From a virus, in the IMG/VR virus record IMGVR_UViG_3300045125_000022, positions 1-40,055 of that record: 40,055 nucleotides of DNA, one strand, 5' to 3'. The notes beneath the pieces were generated by a model. It had not been told where the DNA came from and did no database searches. It worked only from the letters and a program-made list of their open reading frames with translations. This document shows positions 15,334 to 24,412 of the stretch, one piece after another. The translations under genes and the position numbers were made by a program. The stretch's first letter is position 1. Every line of letters starts with the position of its first letter.

Positions 15334-15364
15334 CTGTCCCACAGGATCGTTCTCCGCGATCAGG

Positions 15365-15883
15365 CTAGCCCTTGCTGGCGGTCACAGCGAGGTCGCCGTT
15401 GTACCTGCCGGTGACGGCGTAGCTGCGGCCGGGGATGCCCTCCATTTTGTGGAACACCATCTGGCCGATCTTCATGCCGGGCCAGATCGCGACGGGGTGC
15501 TTCCTGCGCGCGTTGCTGAGCTCCAGCGTCAGCCGGCTGCCATGCCAGCCAGGATCGCACCACCCGGCTAGCAGGTGCTCGAGGCCCTCGCGCGCGCGGC
15601 TCGACTTCAGCACGAACTGCGCAGCGATGCAGTCGGGCAAGTTGAAGATCTCGCGGGTTTCGGCCAAGCAGAACTCACCCGGCTGCAGCAGGTACGGATC
15701 CTCTGCGGTGTGACCGGCGATGCCGTGGATCTGCAGCTGCGGGGTCTCGGCCACCTCGATCATGATGCGATCGCCCAGCAGCACATCGATGCTGGCCGGG
15801 TTCACCAGGTTGGGGTCAAAGGGCACCACCATCGCGTGCCGCTTGCACAGGTCGTGGATCTCGTAGTCGGGCAGGGGAGCCAT
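15365..15883 (-). CDS. dcd: dCTP deaminase
   Basis: 172 residues from the ATG at 15883 (MAPLPDYEIHDLCKRHAMVV); upstream in-frame codons precede the likely start. VNPASIDVLLGDRI, VLKSSRAREGLEHLL, GWCDPGWHGSRLTLELSN and IWPGMKIGQMVFHKM are the dCTP deaminase/dUTPase trimer motifs, with the catalytic Glu in TLELSN. It converts dCTP to dUTP (or dUMP if bifunctional), supplying thymidylate synthesis in the host cytoplasm. Ends at a hairpin terminator. Intact and slightly shorter than bacterial Dcd. Confidence 0.9.
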   Translation of the reverse strand: MAPLPDYEIHDLCKRHAMVVPFDPNLVNPASIDVLLGDRIMIEVAETPQLQIHGIAGHTAEDPYLLQPGEFCLAETREIFNLPDCIAAQFVLKSSRAREGLEHLLAGWCDPGWHGSRLTLELSNARRKHPVAIWPGMKIGQMVFHKMEGIPGRSYAVTGRYNGDLAVTASKG

Positions 15884-15956
15884 GCACCAGCAGTAAGATT
15901 TGGGTGCCCCAGCGGGTTGCCGCCCCTGGAGCGTGACCACCTGCAGATCCCAGGCG

Positions 15957-16457
15957 ATGATCACCAGCGTAGAGGTGTGGAAGCCCGTTGTCGGCTACGA
16001 AGGGCTTTACGAAGTGTCAAACCAAGGCAGAGTGCGGAGCTTGCAAAGCGCAAGGATTTTGAGCACTAAGCCAAGCAAGCATTTGGGCTACGTCTCCTAC
16101 AACCTCAGGCGCGCAGGTGCCGCGCGGGCTTGCTACGCCCATTCGCTTGTGCTTGAGGCGTTTGTTGGTCCAAGACAAAGCTCAAAACACCAAGCCTGCC
16201 ATGGCAACGGAAACCGAGCAGATAACCGCGTTGAAAACCTTCGATGGGGAACACGGGCTGAGAACTACGAAGACGCCCGCCGGCATGGCACCAACTCAAA
16301 AGGCAAGCGCCATGGCGGTGCAAAGCTGACGGAGCAAGCCGTTTTAGCCATCAGGGCAGACACTCGACTTCACCGAGAAATTGCGTTGGATTATGGGGTC
16401 AGTCGGTCGCGCGTCAGCACTATCAAGAGCCGCAGGGATTGGGCTTGGCTGCCCTAA
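15957..16457 (+). CDS. NUMOD4-HNH homing-type endonuclease
   Basis: About 166 residues from MITSVEVWKPVVGYEGLYEV at 15957. Domains: NUMOD4 (WKPVVGYEGLYEVSNQGRVR), HNH_3 (HGNGNRADNRVENLRWGTRA, then ENYEDARRHG), and a C-terminal HTH (HREIALDYGVSRSRVSTIKS). It runs against the flanking minus-strand genes and overlaps the endolysin 3' end by four bases, as expected for a free-standing mobile endonuclease. The NUMOD4 and HTH parts bind DNA; HNH nicks or cuts it. Confidence 0.88.
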   Translation: MITSVEVWKPVVGYEGLYEVSNQGRVRSLQSARILSTKPSKHLGYVSYNLRRAGAARACYAHSLVLEAFVGPRQSSKHQACHGNGNRADNRVENLRWGTRAENYEDARRHGTNSKGKRHGGAKLTEQAVLAIRADTRLHREIALDYGVSRSRVSTIKSRRDWAWLP

Positions 16458-17533
16458 TACGTCCACCTGACGCGAGGAGCACCGCGCCGGATTCCAAGAT
16501 GGATGAATTTTGGCGCCGCGTACCCGAGGCTGTACGGCCAGTTCTGATCGACCCAGCGTTGCACGGCCATCATGTCCACTCCCTCAATCACGAAATCCAC
16601 CGCCCCCACGCCGGGATCGTCGTACAGGTGCTCTGATCCCGAGGCGCCACCCACCAGTTTGTTGATCGCTGCTGGCCGGTAGCCGGAGGTGATCACCACC
16701 GGCCGGCCGCCGAACTGCGCGCGCGCACGCTCTAGGAACTGCGCCAGCCGCATCGCTGTGTCGCACTGGTGCTGGTGATCGAAGCGGCGGGCCTCCTGGT
16801 TCAGCGCAAACTCGCCGTAGGTGATGTGCGGCGTGAGCTTGTGGGAGAAGGGCGACTCCGGCGTGAACATCGCGGAGATCGGTCCGGTGGTCTGCCGCTC
16901 ACGCCCCCACAGGTCACCTTCTGCGATGCGGCGCCGCTTAAGGCCAGCCTCCACGTTGGTACCGGGGTTGCGGTAGAGCAGCAGGGCATCGGGAACGCCG
17001 GGCCAATCTTTCTCGCGTAGGCGCTTGCTGATCGTCTCGAACCCGGCCGCGCCGTAGAACCCGCTGCCGAGGTTGTAGGCGAAGCTCACCAGTGCGCACT
17101 TCTGATGGTCGGCCATCTCGCGCCAGTAGGGCACCGTCGCGCGCAGCTTTTCGGTGATCCGGTCCACCTCTTGCCGCAGCAGCATGTCTGCCTCGACGCG
17201 GTTGGTGCGGTCGCCTTTCTGCACCTTGCGGCCGTCGCTGTAACGCGTCGTGCCCCAGCCGATCGTCCACGGCTCGCCGCCGCTGGCCGGGTCGGGGTAG
17301 GCGTCGAGGTGACAGCCCTCGAACTGCTGGATCAGCTTCAGCGCATCGCCGAGGTCCACCTGCCTGCCGTCCTGGCTCCAGGTCTGGAACCAGGGCCGAT
17401 CACGCCGCATCGCAGCCGCGTAACCGTTGACGGCCAGATCCTGCTCGAGCTGCTCGATCGCTGCCAGCTGGTGCGGCAGCCCGCGGTTGAACCGGAACAG
17501 CTGCTCGAGCGTGATCGGTGCGGTGTTGGCCAT
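16454..17533 (-). CDS. Endolysin: GH24 muramidase plus M15 D,D-peptidase
   Basis: 359 residues, intact. After a 60-residue helical lead, the GH24 domain shows LKLIQQFEGCHLDAYPDPAS, EPWTIGWGTTRYSDG and SFAYNLGSGFYGAAGF, with the catalytic Glu in FEG and the downstream Asp/Thr region. The C-terminal part has SPFSHKLTPHITYGEF, PVVITSGYRPAAINKL, GASGSEHLYDDPGVGAVDF and FIHLGIRRG: the Peptidase_M15_3 zinc site (H, D, H). It should cut both glycan and peptide bonds of peptidoglycan. No signal peptide, so release needs the holin-like neighbours. Confidence 0.9.
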   Translation of the reverse strand: MANTAPITLEQLFRFNRGLPHQLAAIEQLEQDLAVNGYAAAMRRDRPWFQTWSQDGRQVDLGDALKLIQQFEGCHLDAYPDPASGGEPWTIGWGTTRYSDGRKVQKGDRTNRVEADMLLRQEVDRITEKLRATVPYWREMADHQKCALVSFAYNLGSGFYGAAGFETISKRLREKDWPGVPDALLLYRNPGTNVEAGLKRRRIAEGDLWGRERQTTGPISAMFTPESPFSHKLTPHITYGEFALNQEARRFDHQHQCDTAMRLAQFLERARAQFGGRPVVITSGYRPAAINKLVGGASGSEHLYDDPGVGAVDFVIEGVDMMAVQRWVDQNWPYSLGYAAPKFIHLGIRRGAPRVRWTY

Positions 17534-17536
17534 GAG

Positions 17537-17683
17537 TCAGCGCTTGGGGAACAGCAGCCGCAGCGCCTGAAGGACGAGCTGCACCCAGCTGTTGGACCTG
17601 AGCGGACTGATGGCGATGATCTCGCTGCCGGCTGCGATGACGATCGCGATCACCGCGGCTGTCTGAGCGTCCATGTCGAGCAT
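17537..17683 (-). CDS. Small membrane protein, holin-like
   Basis: 48 residues from the ATG at 17683, with GAGGG nine bases upstream (an ATG at 17674 is also possible). MLDMDAQTAAVIAIVIAAGS then EIIAISPLRSNSWVQLVLQA and LRLLFPKR: one strong membrane helix and a basic amphipathic tail. It lies just before the endolysin gene. I recall near-identical designs in cyanophages, function unproven; a pinholin or class III holin role is inferred. Confidence 0.6.
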   Translation of the reverse strand: MLDMDAQTAAVIAIVIAAGSEIIAISPLRSNSWVQLVLQALRLLFPKR

Positions 17684-17700
17684 GAGCTGATGCCCTCAGG

Positions 17701-17934
17701 TTAGTTCTTGATCTCGAGCACGCGCACCCGCTTGTCGAGGTCAGCGAGCTGAGAGCGTGCGTCGGTCTTCAGCTCTTGGATGGCGCTTGCTGTTGCCTGC
17801 ACGGTCGCCTCGATCCGCGCGGCCTGCACCTGCATGGAGACCAGGAGTGCCCCGATGGCAAACAGGCCAGCGGCGATGGCTGCCGGAAGGGAAGCAGTCA
17901 GAACGCTGCCTACCGTCTTAGGGTCGTCTGCCAT
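17701..17934 (-). CDS. Membrane plus coiled-coil protein, holin/spanin-like
   Basis: 77 residues. Residues about 10-35 (VLTASLPAAIAAGLFAIGAL) form a membrane helix; residues about 38-77 (IEATVQATASAIQELKTDAR, LADLDKRVRVLEIKN) form a coiled coil. This matches an inner-membrane spanin (Rz-like) or a hemolysin-XhlA-type holin, fitting its place in the lysis block. Confidence 0.65.
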   Translation of the reverse strand: MADDPKTVGSVLTASLPAAIAAGLFAIGALLVSMQVQAARIEATVQATASAIQELKTDARSQLADLDKRVRVLEIKN

Positions 17935-18091
17935 CGGGGCGGCCCGCGTCGATCACATCGTAGCGATCGAATGGGTCGGGCATCCCGGCCAGGATGGCAA
18001 GCGCCCGCCGGTAGTAGTGATTGTCAGTTTTCCCTGCCCGCTCTAGCGCGTCCTTGACCTTGCGCCAGTTTTCGTGGGTCTGGGCATCCAT
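17918..18091 (-). CDS. Small unknown protein
   Basis: 57 residues from the ATG at 18091: MDAQTHENWRKVKDALERAG, YRRALAILAGMPDPFDRYDV. Helical and charged. The start overlaps the previous stop (TAATG) and the end overlaps the next gene by 17 bases. Confidence 0.65.
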   Translation of the reverse strand: MDAQTHENWRKVKDALERAGKTDNHYYRRALAILAGMPDPFDRYDVIDAGRPDGRRP

Positions 18092-18228
18092 TACCGGCCC
18101 TGCCCTCTGAGCGGTTTCTTGCCCCGGCGCCGGGGCCGTGACCGTGTGCCGTACCCGATGCTGGTGGTCTTGGGCGGCCCGGCCTGGTGGTCGATCCGAG
18201 CGGTGCCTTGTTTGCTGCGGACTGCCAT
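18091..18228 (-). CDS. 45-residue basic protein
   Basis: MAVRSKQGTARIDHQAGPPK, TTSIGYGTRSRPRRRGKKPL, RGQGR. It is extremely basic and Gly/Arg-rich. The TGATG and TAATG overlaps at either end make coding likely. I recall the R-I-D-x-x-x-G-P-P-K...RGQG(R/K) pattern from small cyanophage virion-region genes; the role is unknown. Confidence 0.6.
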   Translation of the reverse strand: MAVRSKQGTARIDHQAGPPKTTSIGYGTRSRPRRRGKKPLRGQGR

Positions 18229-18794
18229 CAGCCTTCGTAAATGATGCCGATCGAGCCGGCGTCGAATGTGTCGGTGCTGGTCGAGGTGATGCGCACCCGC
18301 TCCAGCGTGGCAGCCAGTGTCTTGGTGCCGCCCCCGGTGTTGCTTGACGCAACGCCGCCGTCACTGCGACAGCCGGCAAACGATGCAACCCAGATATTGC
18401 CGCTCACGTTGGTGAGCTGCAGCAGGCCACTGGTCGCCGCAGCAGCTGCACCGGCGCGGATGACAAACCCGGATGTGGACGATGCAGCGCCGCTATCCAC
18501 GCTGCTGCCGGCATAAGAGCTGGCGCTGGCGTAGCTGCTGGTCTCAAAGCCGGTAGATGGTCCAATCTGTACCAGCAGGTTGGCGGTGGCCGACAGCGAA
18601 ACACCGTTGAAGATCACCTGAATCCGCTTCACCCAGACGGGGATCCCGGTGAAGTCGATGGCGGTGCCGCTGGTGCTGGCGACCGCTGCCGGCTGCGCTT
18701 CGCGGAAGTATGAGCTGATGTCCTGAAACGCCATGCCGCCGAGCATGGAATTCATCGGAACCTGGTTCAGGCCAGTGCCTACGAGCTTGGGCAT
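18228..18794 (-). CDS. Tail-fibre-region protein
   Basis: 188 residues beginning MPKLVGTGLNQVPMNSMLGG. A beta-rich, Ser/Ala/Gly-rich sequence (TGIPVWVKRIQVIFNGVSLS, LLVQIGPSTGFETSSYASAS) ends with RVRITSTSTDTFDAGSIGII. The pattern resembles phage fibre C-terminal or appendage domains. Adjacent to the fibre gene and intact; a receptor-binding partner is plausible. Confidence 0.6.
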   Translation of the reverse strand: MPKLVGTGLNQVPMNSMLGGMAFQDISSYFREAQPAAVASTSGTAIDFTGIPVWVKRIQVIFNGVSLSATANLLVQIGPSTGFETSSYASASSYAGSSVDSGAASSTSGFVIRAGAAAAATSGLLQLTNVSGNIWVASFAGCRSDGGVASSNTGGGTKTLAATLERVRITSTSTDTFDAGSIGIIYEG

Positions 18795-19102
18795 CAGACG
18801 TTACCTGCAAAGACGCGGATGGGATTGGTTGGATGCACGACGAAATCCGCCCATGCTTCTGGCAGATCACCGATGTAGTTGACGTGCCAGCCGGGCAGGT
18901 AGGTCGCTGGGGTGATGACGTTGCCGTCATCGTCCAGCTCGGCCGGGGTGTCCACGATCAGGCCGACCACATCCAGGGCGTAGTCAAGCGTTGCTGAGAT
19001 CGGCCCGCCGGGGTCTTCCTCGGTTGCGGGTCGATACATGCCGGCAGCTTCCAGGGCGGCGATGCCAGCGATCTCGTCAAGGAATCGGAGGTAGTGCGTC
19101 AT
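18794..19102 (-). CDS. Small tail-fibre-adjacent protein
   Basis: 102 residues beginning MTHYLRFLDEIAGIAALEAA. It is acidic, with a central SATLDYALDVVGLIVDTPAE and a Trp-containing ATYLPGWHVNYIGDLPEAWA. Similar short proteins follow fibres in other phages and may be chaperones or tail-tip decorations. Unrecognised. Confidence 0.6.
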   Translation of the reverse strand: MTHYLRFLDEIAGIAALEAAGMYRPATEEDPGGPISATLDYALDVVGLIVDTPAELDDDGNVITPATYLPGWHVNYIGDLPEAWADFVVHPTNPIRVFAGNV

Positions 19103-19104
19103 GG

Positions 19105-20691
19105 TCAGACGGCCGTGAGGTTTTGGATTTGGGCGTCAGCAAGGCGCTTCGGCCAGTAAACCAAGCGAGTAATTGTGCCGCACAGGATCTCTGTACCCGC
19201 AACATTCTTGCCGATGTGCAAGATAGTGTCGCTAAGGGCTGCGAATGTTCCAGTCCCGCTTGTCGCCAAGGTGCCATCAAAGGCTGCTCGATGGCTGCCA
19301 TTTGCTACTGCATAGGCAATTTTGCCTCTGCTGCTAGTCATTGCTTGGCTAACAGAGTATTGACCAGCCGACGACACCCTTGTTTCTGCGTACAAAGAGC
19401 TTGCGCCTATCTTGCCGATGATGAACGCGTTGGGTCCGGTTGTTGTCGTACTTCCAAACTGCGCTGCCCATCTGGTTGCGTTGCTTGTGCGCTCGGGGGA
19501 AAAGTCGCAGAACACGGTTCCTTCGTTCTGGTTGTACCAGCTGCTGAAATTCGTCCCCGTCATCTGCGCCACGTCAGCGCTGCGGGTGACGGTGGCAGCA
19601 ACGGTGGGGATGTAGCTGGTGGGGAAGGCGCCGGCTTCTAGCTGTGCGCCCCAGATAAGAACGGAAGATGCAGGCCCAAAAATCGTCCAGTAGGTGGAAC
19701 TGCCGCTTGCTGTGCTCACGCTGACTGGCAGTAGCACTCTGTACCACCCGTTTGGATACTTCTCAATTGTTGCACCTGTAAAGCCGGAAACAGTCCCGCT
19801 GGAAAGGTTGACAGTTGCTGTTGCGCTGGGCGACATGCTACCTATTGATCTTATTTCCAGCGACGTTCCCGCATTAGCCTTAGCAAAAATTGAAAAGACC
19901 TTGCTTCCGGTTACTCCAGAGTTGTCAAAATGATAGGTCCGGTTGTTGGCAGTGCCTTGAACAATAGAGGTAGCCGTATTTGTTCCGTCAGGTGCTGTGC
20001 CTGCGCTCGCTGTAAGCGAAATGCCATCCTGGTTCCAGCCGCCGGAGTTAAAAGATTGCGAGCTGACGATGATGTTTGTCCTCGCCTCCTCAATCAACAA
20101 CCCCAAGCTCTCGCCCGTGCTGGGGCTGTGATCAAAGCGCGGCTCGTTAATCGCAGCCGTCTTGATCAGCCCATCCGCGCCGACATAGGTGGCCGTCGTT
20201 GCCCGCGAGAACGACACCCTCGGATCCAACGCCTTGCTGTTGGCGAAGTCCAGCAGCAGCGACGGCCGCACGCTGGGGAAATCAGCCGTATAGGTGTAGT
20301 CGGTCGCGCTGAGCGGTCCCGCGCCACTGAGCGAGTTTGCGGTTGTGGCCGTCGTCGCCGTTGCCGCGTTGCCACTAATGCTGATCGGCCAGGTGCCCGA
20401 CGCGCCGGTGCCGGTCAGTGGCGCATAGGTCGATGCTGCAGTGGCAGCCGGCAGCAGGCCCCAGTTCACCGTATCAGCGGTGCCAACAACGATCCAGGCG
20501 CTGTTGGCGCCGTTGCGCTGCTTGATGGTCGCCGGGCTGGTGCTGGTGTCCGCCCACAGCATGTAAGCGTACGTCGTGCTCGGCGCTGATGACCCGCTCA
20601 TCAGCGTGCCAAGCGCCAGCAGCTGATTGTTCAGGTCTTGCCTAAATGCCAGCCCTGACTGGTTGGCGACGTTGAGATCAGCCTGTGGCAC
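19105..20691 (-). CDS. Tail fibre / receptor-binding protein with carbohydrate-binding module
   Basis: 528 residues from a GTG that overlaps the J stop. The N-terminal part (FRQDLNNQLLALGTLMSGSS, YMLWADTSTSPATIKQRNGA) is a common cyanophage and siphophage fibre-attachment segment, followed by an NAATATTATTANSL collagen-like/low-complexity stretch. The middle has SFSRATTATYVGADGLIKTA and GLLIEEARTNII, the opening of the phage CBM-like/concanavalin fold. The C-terminus (AFDGTLATSGTGTF, ILHIGKNVAGTEILCG, ITRLVYWPKRLADAQIQNL) is LamG-like. It probably binds surface glycans of the host. Confidence 0.8.
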   Translation of the reverse strand: MPQADLNVANQSGLAFRQDLNNQLLALGTLMSGSSAPSTTYAYMLWADTSTSPATIKQRNGANSAWIVVGTADTVNWGLLPAATAASTYAPLTGTGASGTWPISISGNAATATTATTANSLSGAGPLSATDYTYTADFPSVRPSLLLDFANSKALDPRVSFSRATTATYVGADGLIKTAAINEPRFDHSPSTGESLGLLIEEARTNIIVSSQSFNSGGWNQDGISLTASAGTAPDGTNTATSIVQGTANNRTYHFDNSGVTGSKVFSIFAKANAGTSLEIRSIGSMSPSATATVNLSSGTVSGFTGATIEKYPNGWYRVLLPVSVSTASGSSTYWTIFGPASSVLIWGAQLEAGAFPTSYIPTVAATVTRSADVAQMTGTNFSSWYNQNEGTVFCDFSPERTSNATRWAAQFGSTTTTGPNAFIIGKIGASSLYAETRVSSAGQYSVSQAMTSSRGKIAYAVANGSHRAAFDGTLATSGTGTFAALSDTILHIGKNVAGTEILCGTITRLVYWPKRLADAQIQNLTAV

Positions 20692-23600
20692 TAGATCTGC
20701 CTCCCGAACCCGATGGCGGTGTAGGTGAACTGACGGCTCACGGCGCTGCCGGCACTGTTCCTAAAGGTTACCGCGAACCCGGTGCGCGTCACGGATGCGA
20801 TCGTGAAATAATCGCCGGTTGCCATGTTGAAGCCCGTCACGCCAACACTCGGCGCAGCAAAGAACGCATTGCTGAAGGTGACCGTATAGGTGCCCGCGCC
20901 GCTTGTCAGCGTTGCTGATTGCTCGGTGCGTTGCTGTAGCTCCATGTCAACGCCGAGCTGCTCGATGACGATGTTCTGCGCCGGGTCGTCGCTAGTGGCA
21001 ATCGTCTTGAACTGAAAGCCACGTCCGCGCACGATCGCGTTGCTGAACTCACGCCATGCGCTCCAGGTTGGTGTCCCGGCCGGATCATCCTGCGTCGTGC
21101 GCACATAGGTCAGTGCGTTGACGCGATCGCCGCCGTTCCCGTCGATGAAGTCCCAGCTGTCGATGGGGTCGGTCTTGTCGTCGATGAAGTCGCCCGGCAG
21201 GTACGGTTGCGACACCAGCCGGCGCCGCAGGTTGGCATCGAACACGCCGGGGAAGCTGTAGGTCGAGCCGAACTCGTATTCGCCGGTGCTGAGGACGCCG
21301 CCGATGCTGTCGATCGACGCCAGGCCATCCCAGTTGCCATCGGTGGCCATCGAGTCAACCGCAACACCGTTGCTCAGCACGATGCCGCTGGCGCCGCCCA
21401 GCTCAGCCAGACTGCCGACATAGAACATGTCGGTGTAGTTGCCGCTGAATGGCGGGGTCTCGGTGTCTTCGGCGTAGGTCTGCACCATCAGCCGTGGTTG
21501 AGGCGTCGGCAGGTCCACCACCACTGTGCTGGCCACCAACGAACGCCGGCCGCCGTCATCCTCAAACTTGATCAGATAGGTGCCCTCGAGCAGCGGCACC
21601 TGCTTCTGCGTCTGGCTGCCGGCTGCGGCTGCGACAATCTCTTGCGATTCCTCCCACAACGCGCCGGTCAGCGCGACGCTGTGACGGATGAGCACCTTGC
21701 CACCCAGCAGTACGTCCAGCTCGGTGCTGCGGTCCCAGCTCAGGATTGCGCTGGCGCTGTCGATCGGGATCAGGGAGATGCCGGTGGGGCTGATCGGCAA
21801 TGCGGTCTTGCCGAAGGCGTTAAACGTCAGACTGGCCGGTGAGACGGACTGCTTCAGGCCAGCGTTGAGGCTGTAGACCTCGATCTGATACAGGCCGGCG
21901 CTGGTGTCGAGGATCTCGTAGTCAAGCCGCGTCTGCGTTGAGCTGGTCCAGTTGCCGTTTTGCGGCCTCCATCGCACCCGGTATTGGCTCACGCCCGCCA
22001 CGGCCTGCCAGCTGAGCACCAGCTTGGACAGCGCTCGGCCGTTGTTCTCGTAAAGCGCCTCGATCGCCTGCAGGTTTGTCGGTGCTGCCGGGATCACGTT
22101 CAGATCGGAAACGTCGCGCTGCTCCAGCCGCAGGTCGCGCTCGATGTAGCCGTATTTGCTGGCGTTGTAGGACAGCGCCGTCACCGTGTAGCTGGCGCCG
22201 TCCTGCTCCTGCACCGACAGCACCCGCCAGGTGGAGGTCTGCAGCGTCGAGGTCTGGTAGATCCAAATGCTGTTGCTGTTCGGCGCGGCGCTGAACGCCG
22301 AGCTGACCGTGAGCACGTTGCCGGCGATGTTGGTAACCGTCCGGCTCTGCACCGTGCCGTTGGGCAAGATCACCGACAGGGTTGAGGCCGCGCCGATCGT
22401 CAGGCCGGTCGCGTCGTCCACTGTGACGGCGGTGGTCGTGGCCGAGCTGATGCGCCCGCCGCGGCGGCTGCCGGCCCGCATCGGATCGCTGATCTCGATG
22501 ATCTGCCCCGGCCGCACGATGACGCCAGCGTCGATCGACGCGGTGAAGCTGACCACCTCGGACTCGTACCACTCGGAATAGAGCAGCCATTCACCCAGCC
22601 GATGCGCCTGTCCGCGTGAGGTGCAGGCGAACGCCGAGATCTCGCGGGTGATCACGCCGTACTTGGCGATCGCGTCTTGGTCCTCGACCACCTCGTAGTC
22701 GATGTCGCGCTTGTCGAGGTTCAGCCAGCTGATCACCGCCACGGTCGGCCGGGTCTTCAAGCTGCCGCTCTGGTAGCTGAACCCTTCCTCGCTGACGTTG
22801 GCGTAGGTGAACAGGTAGGCCGAGTCGGCCGGCCGGTCCTGGCTGACGGTGAGCGCGCCGGTGGACCAGTAGGGCATGGCTCGGAAGATCGAGCACATGT
22901 CGTTGATCAGCTTGTAGGCGTCTTCCTGCGTCTGGATGTTGACGTTGCAGCTGAACCGCGGTTCCTGCCCGCCGAAGCCGTTGGGCACCAGCGCCGAGGC
23001 GTATTGGCTGGCGGCATAGAACGCCCATTTGTCGAGCTGGCTGGCGCTGATGTGATCGCCGAACCCGTAGCGGGTCGAGGTGAGTAGGTCCCACAGGATC
23101 CAAGCCGGATCCGTCGTCCACCGGGCTGCACCAAACGATCCATTCCAGATGCCTGCATAGGTCAGCCGGCCGGTGGTCGAGTCCACCGTTGCGTTGCTCG
23201 GGATGGCGACCTTGATGCCGCGCACCAGATAGCTGCGGCTCGGGATCGAGTTGAACTGCTCGGCATCAACCCGCAGCGCCACCAGAGCGCTGTTGGGATA
23301 GCGCAGCTTGGCGTAAGTGATCTCGGTGAAGCTCGACCAGCTGAAGGCGTTCTGAATCTTGGCGCTGCCGCTGTCGGCCGCCGTCCGCACCACCTTCACG
23401 TCCACCGGGAACGCGCCGGTCAGGTTGATCAGGTAGTCGCGTTGAAATTGGTCGCCGCTGCGGCCTTCCACCCGGTCGCTGATGGCTGTCGTATAGCCGC
23501 CGCCGTTGTACTGAACCTGAATCTGCAGGTTGAAGTTGGAGCCGGCGATGTCGCCGTTGTCCTTGAACTCCTGCAGCTGCGGCACCGTGATGGTCACCCT

Positions 23601-24412
23601 GACCGCGTTGACGGTGTTGCTGGTGATGCTGCGCACCACAGGCGTGGCCTGCAGCACCTGCACGCCGACGGGTTTCTCGTTCTCAACGTCGGCCGCGATC
23701 GGGATGTAGGACTGCGCCTGTGTGCCGTTGCGCGTCGTGACGGTGACGTTCTTGAAGTTGTAGGAGCCGTCGGCGTTCTGCAGCGGGGTGTTGTCAACAA
23801 AGATCGACCGATGGCCGTTCTTGAGGCCTTCGATCTCGCCCTCGCTGATCAGATCGACCAGATTGGCGTACTGGGTGCTGTTGAGCGTGTCGCCGGCTTC
23901 GGTCGGTGTGTAGGTCGTGCCGCCGCCACCCTTGCCGCCGCCTCCGCCGCCGGCCCCTGCAATGGCGCCCAGGCCGAGGCCAGCGTTGTGGACGCGGATC
24001 CCGCCAGCGATGAAGGTGTGGTGCCCCTCGACCGTCAGGTTGTAGACCGTGCCGGTGCCCTTCTCCTCGCGCCCCACGATCGGCCGGAGGTGGCCGTTCT
24101 CATCCACCAGGCAGTCGTCGGGGCCCAGCGTGCCGATCTCGACGAAGGCGTTGAACTGGTTCAGCACCCAGTGGTTCGGCGTTGCATCGAGCACCGCGCC
24201 ACCCCACAGCCGGTAGCACATCACGCGCTCGCCGTCGTGGACGTGCACCCTCAGCACCTGCGCCTGATGCAAGGTGCCCTGATCGTCGAAGCTCAGGACC
24301 AGATCGCCAGGCTGCAGCTCATCTATCCGGCACAGCCCGCCAGGGGTGCGGACCAACGTGTGGCCCAGGAAGCACCCCCGCCACCACCACCAGCGCCGAC
24401 AATCCTGCTCAT
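20691..24412 (-). CDS. Tail tip attachment protein J with N-terminal intein-like insertion
   Basis: About 1240 residues. It starts MSRIVGAGGG at 24412 (ATG overlapping the gpI stop). A one-base loss in the GGGGG run at about 24378 shifts the frame; after correction the reading is open to 20691. A Hint domain occupies about residues 14-143. The lambda gpJ body follows: YTPTEAGDTLNSTQYANLVD, LISEGEIEGLKNGHRSIFVD, WNGSFGAARWTTDPAWILWD, NGFGGQEPRFSCNVNIQTQE and CTSRGQAHRLGEWL, then a fibronectin-type III-like domain (LSKLVLSWQAVAGVSQYRVR) and a beta-rich C-terminus. J forms the tip spike and recognises the receptor. The +1 residue after the Hint is Ala, see the separate entry. Confidence 0.9.
23985..24374 (-). 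other. Intein-like Hint (BIL-type) domain inside J
   Basis: 130 codons. Block A: CFLGHTLVRTPGG with Cys1. Block B: GGAVLDATPNHWVL with the TxxH pair. Block F/G: GTVYNLTVEGHHTFIAGGIR then VHN at the end. There is no homing-endonuclease insert, so it is a minimal Hint. Exteins on both sides are Gly-rich (GAGGGGGG before, AGLGLGAIAGAGGGGGG after). Cys1, the block-B His, and the terminal His-Asn needed for N-S acyl shift and Asn cyclisation are all present. The +1 residue is Ala, not Cys/Ser/Thr, as in bacterial intein-like domains. Cleavage rather than normal splicing is therefore expected. Confidence 0.85.

Noticed and set aside
24360-24412. Separate short gene ending in the Hint region instead of J start
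   Set aside because: The minus frame MSRIVGAG...CAG is open only by a one-base loss in a G-run; both the ATGA overlap with I and intact Hint block A argue for one J gene.
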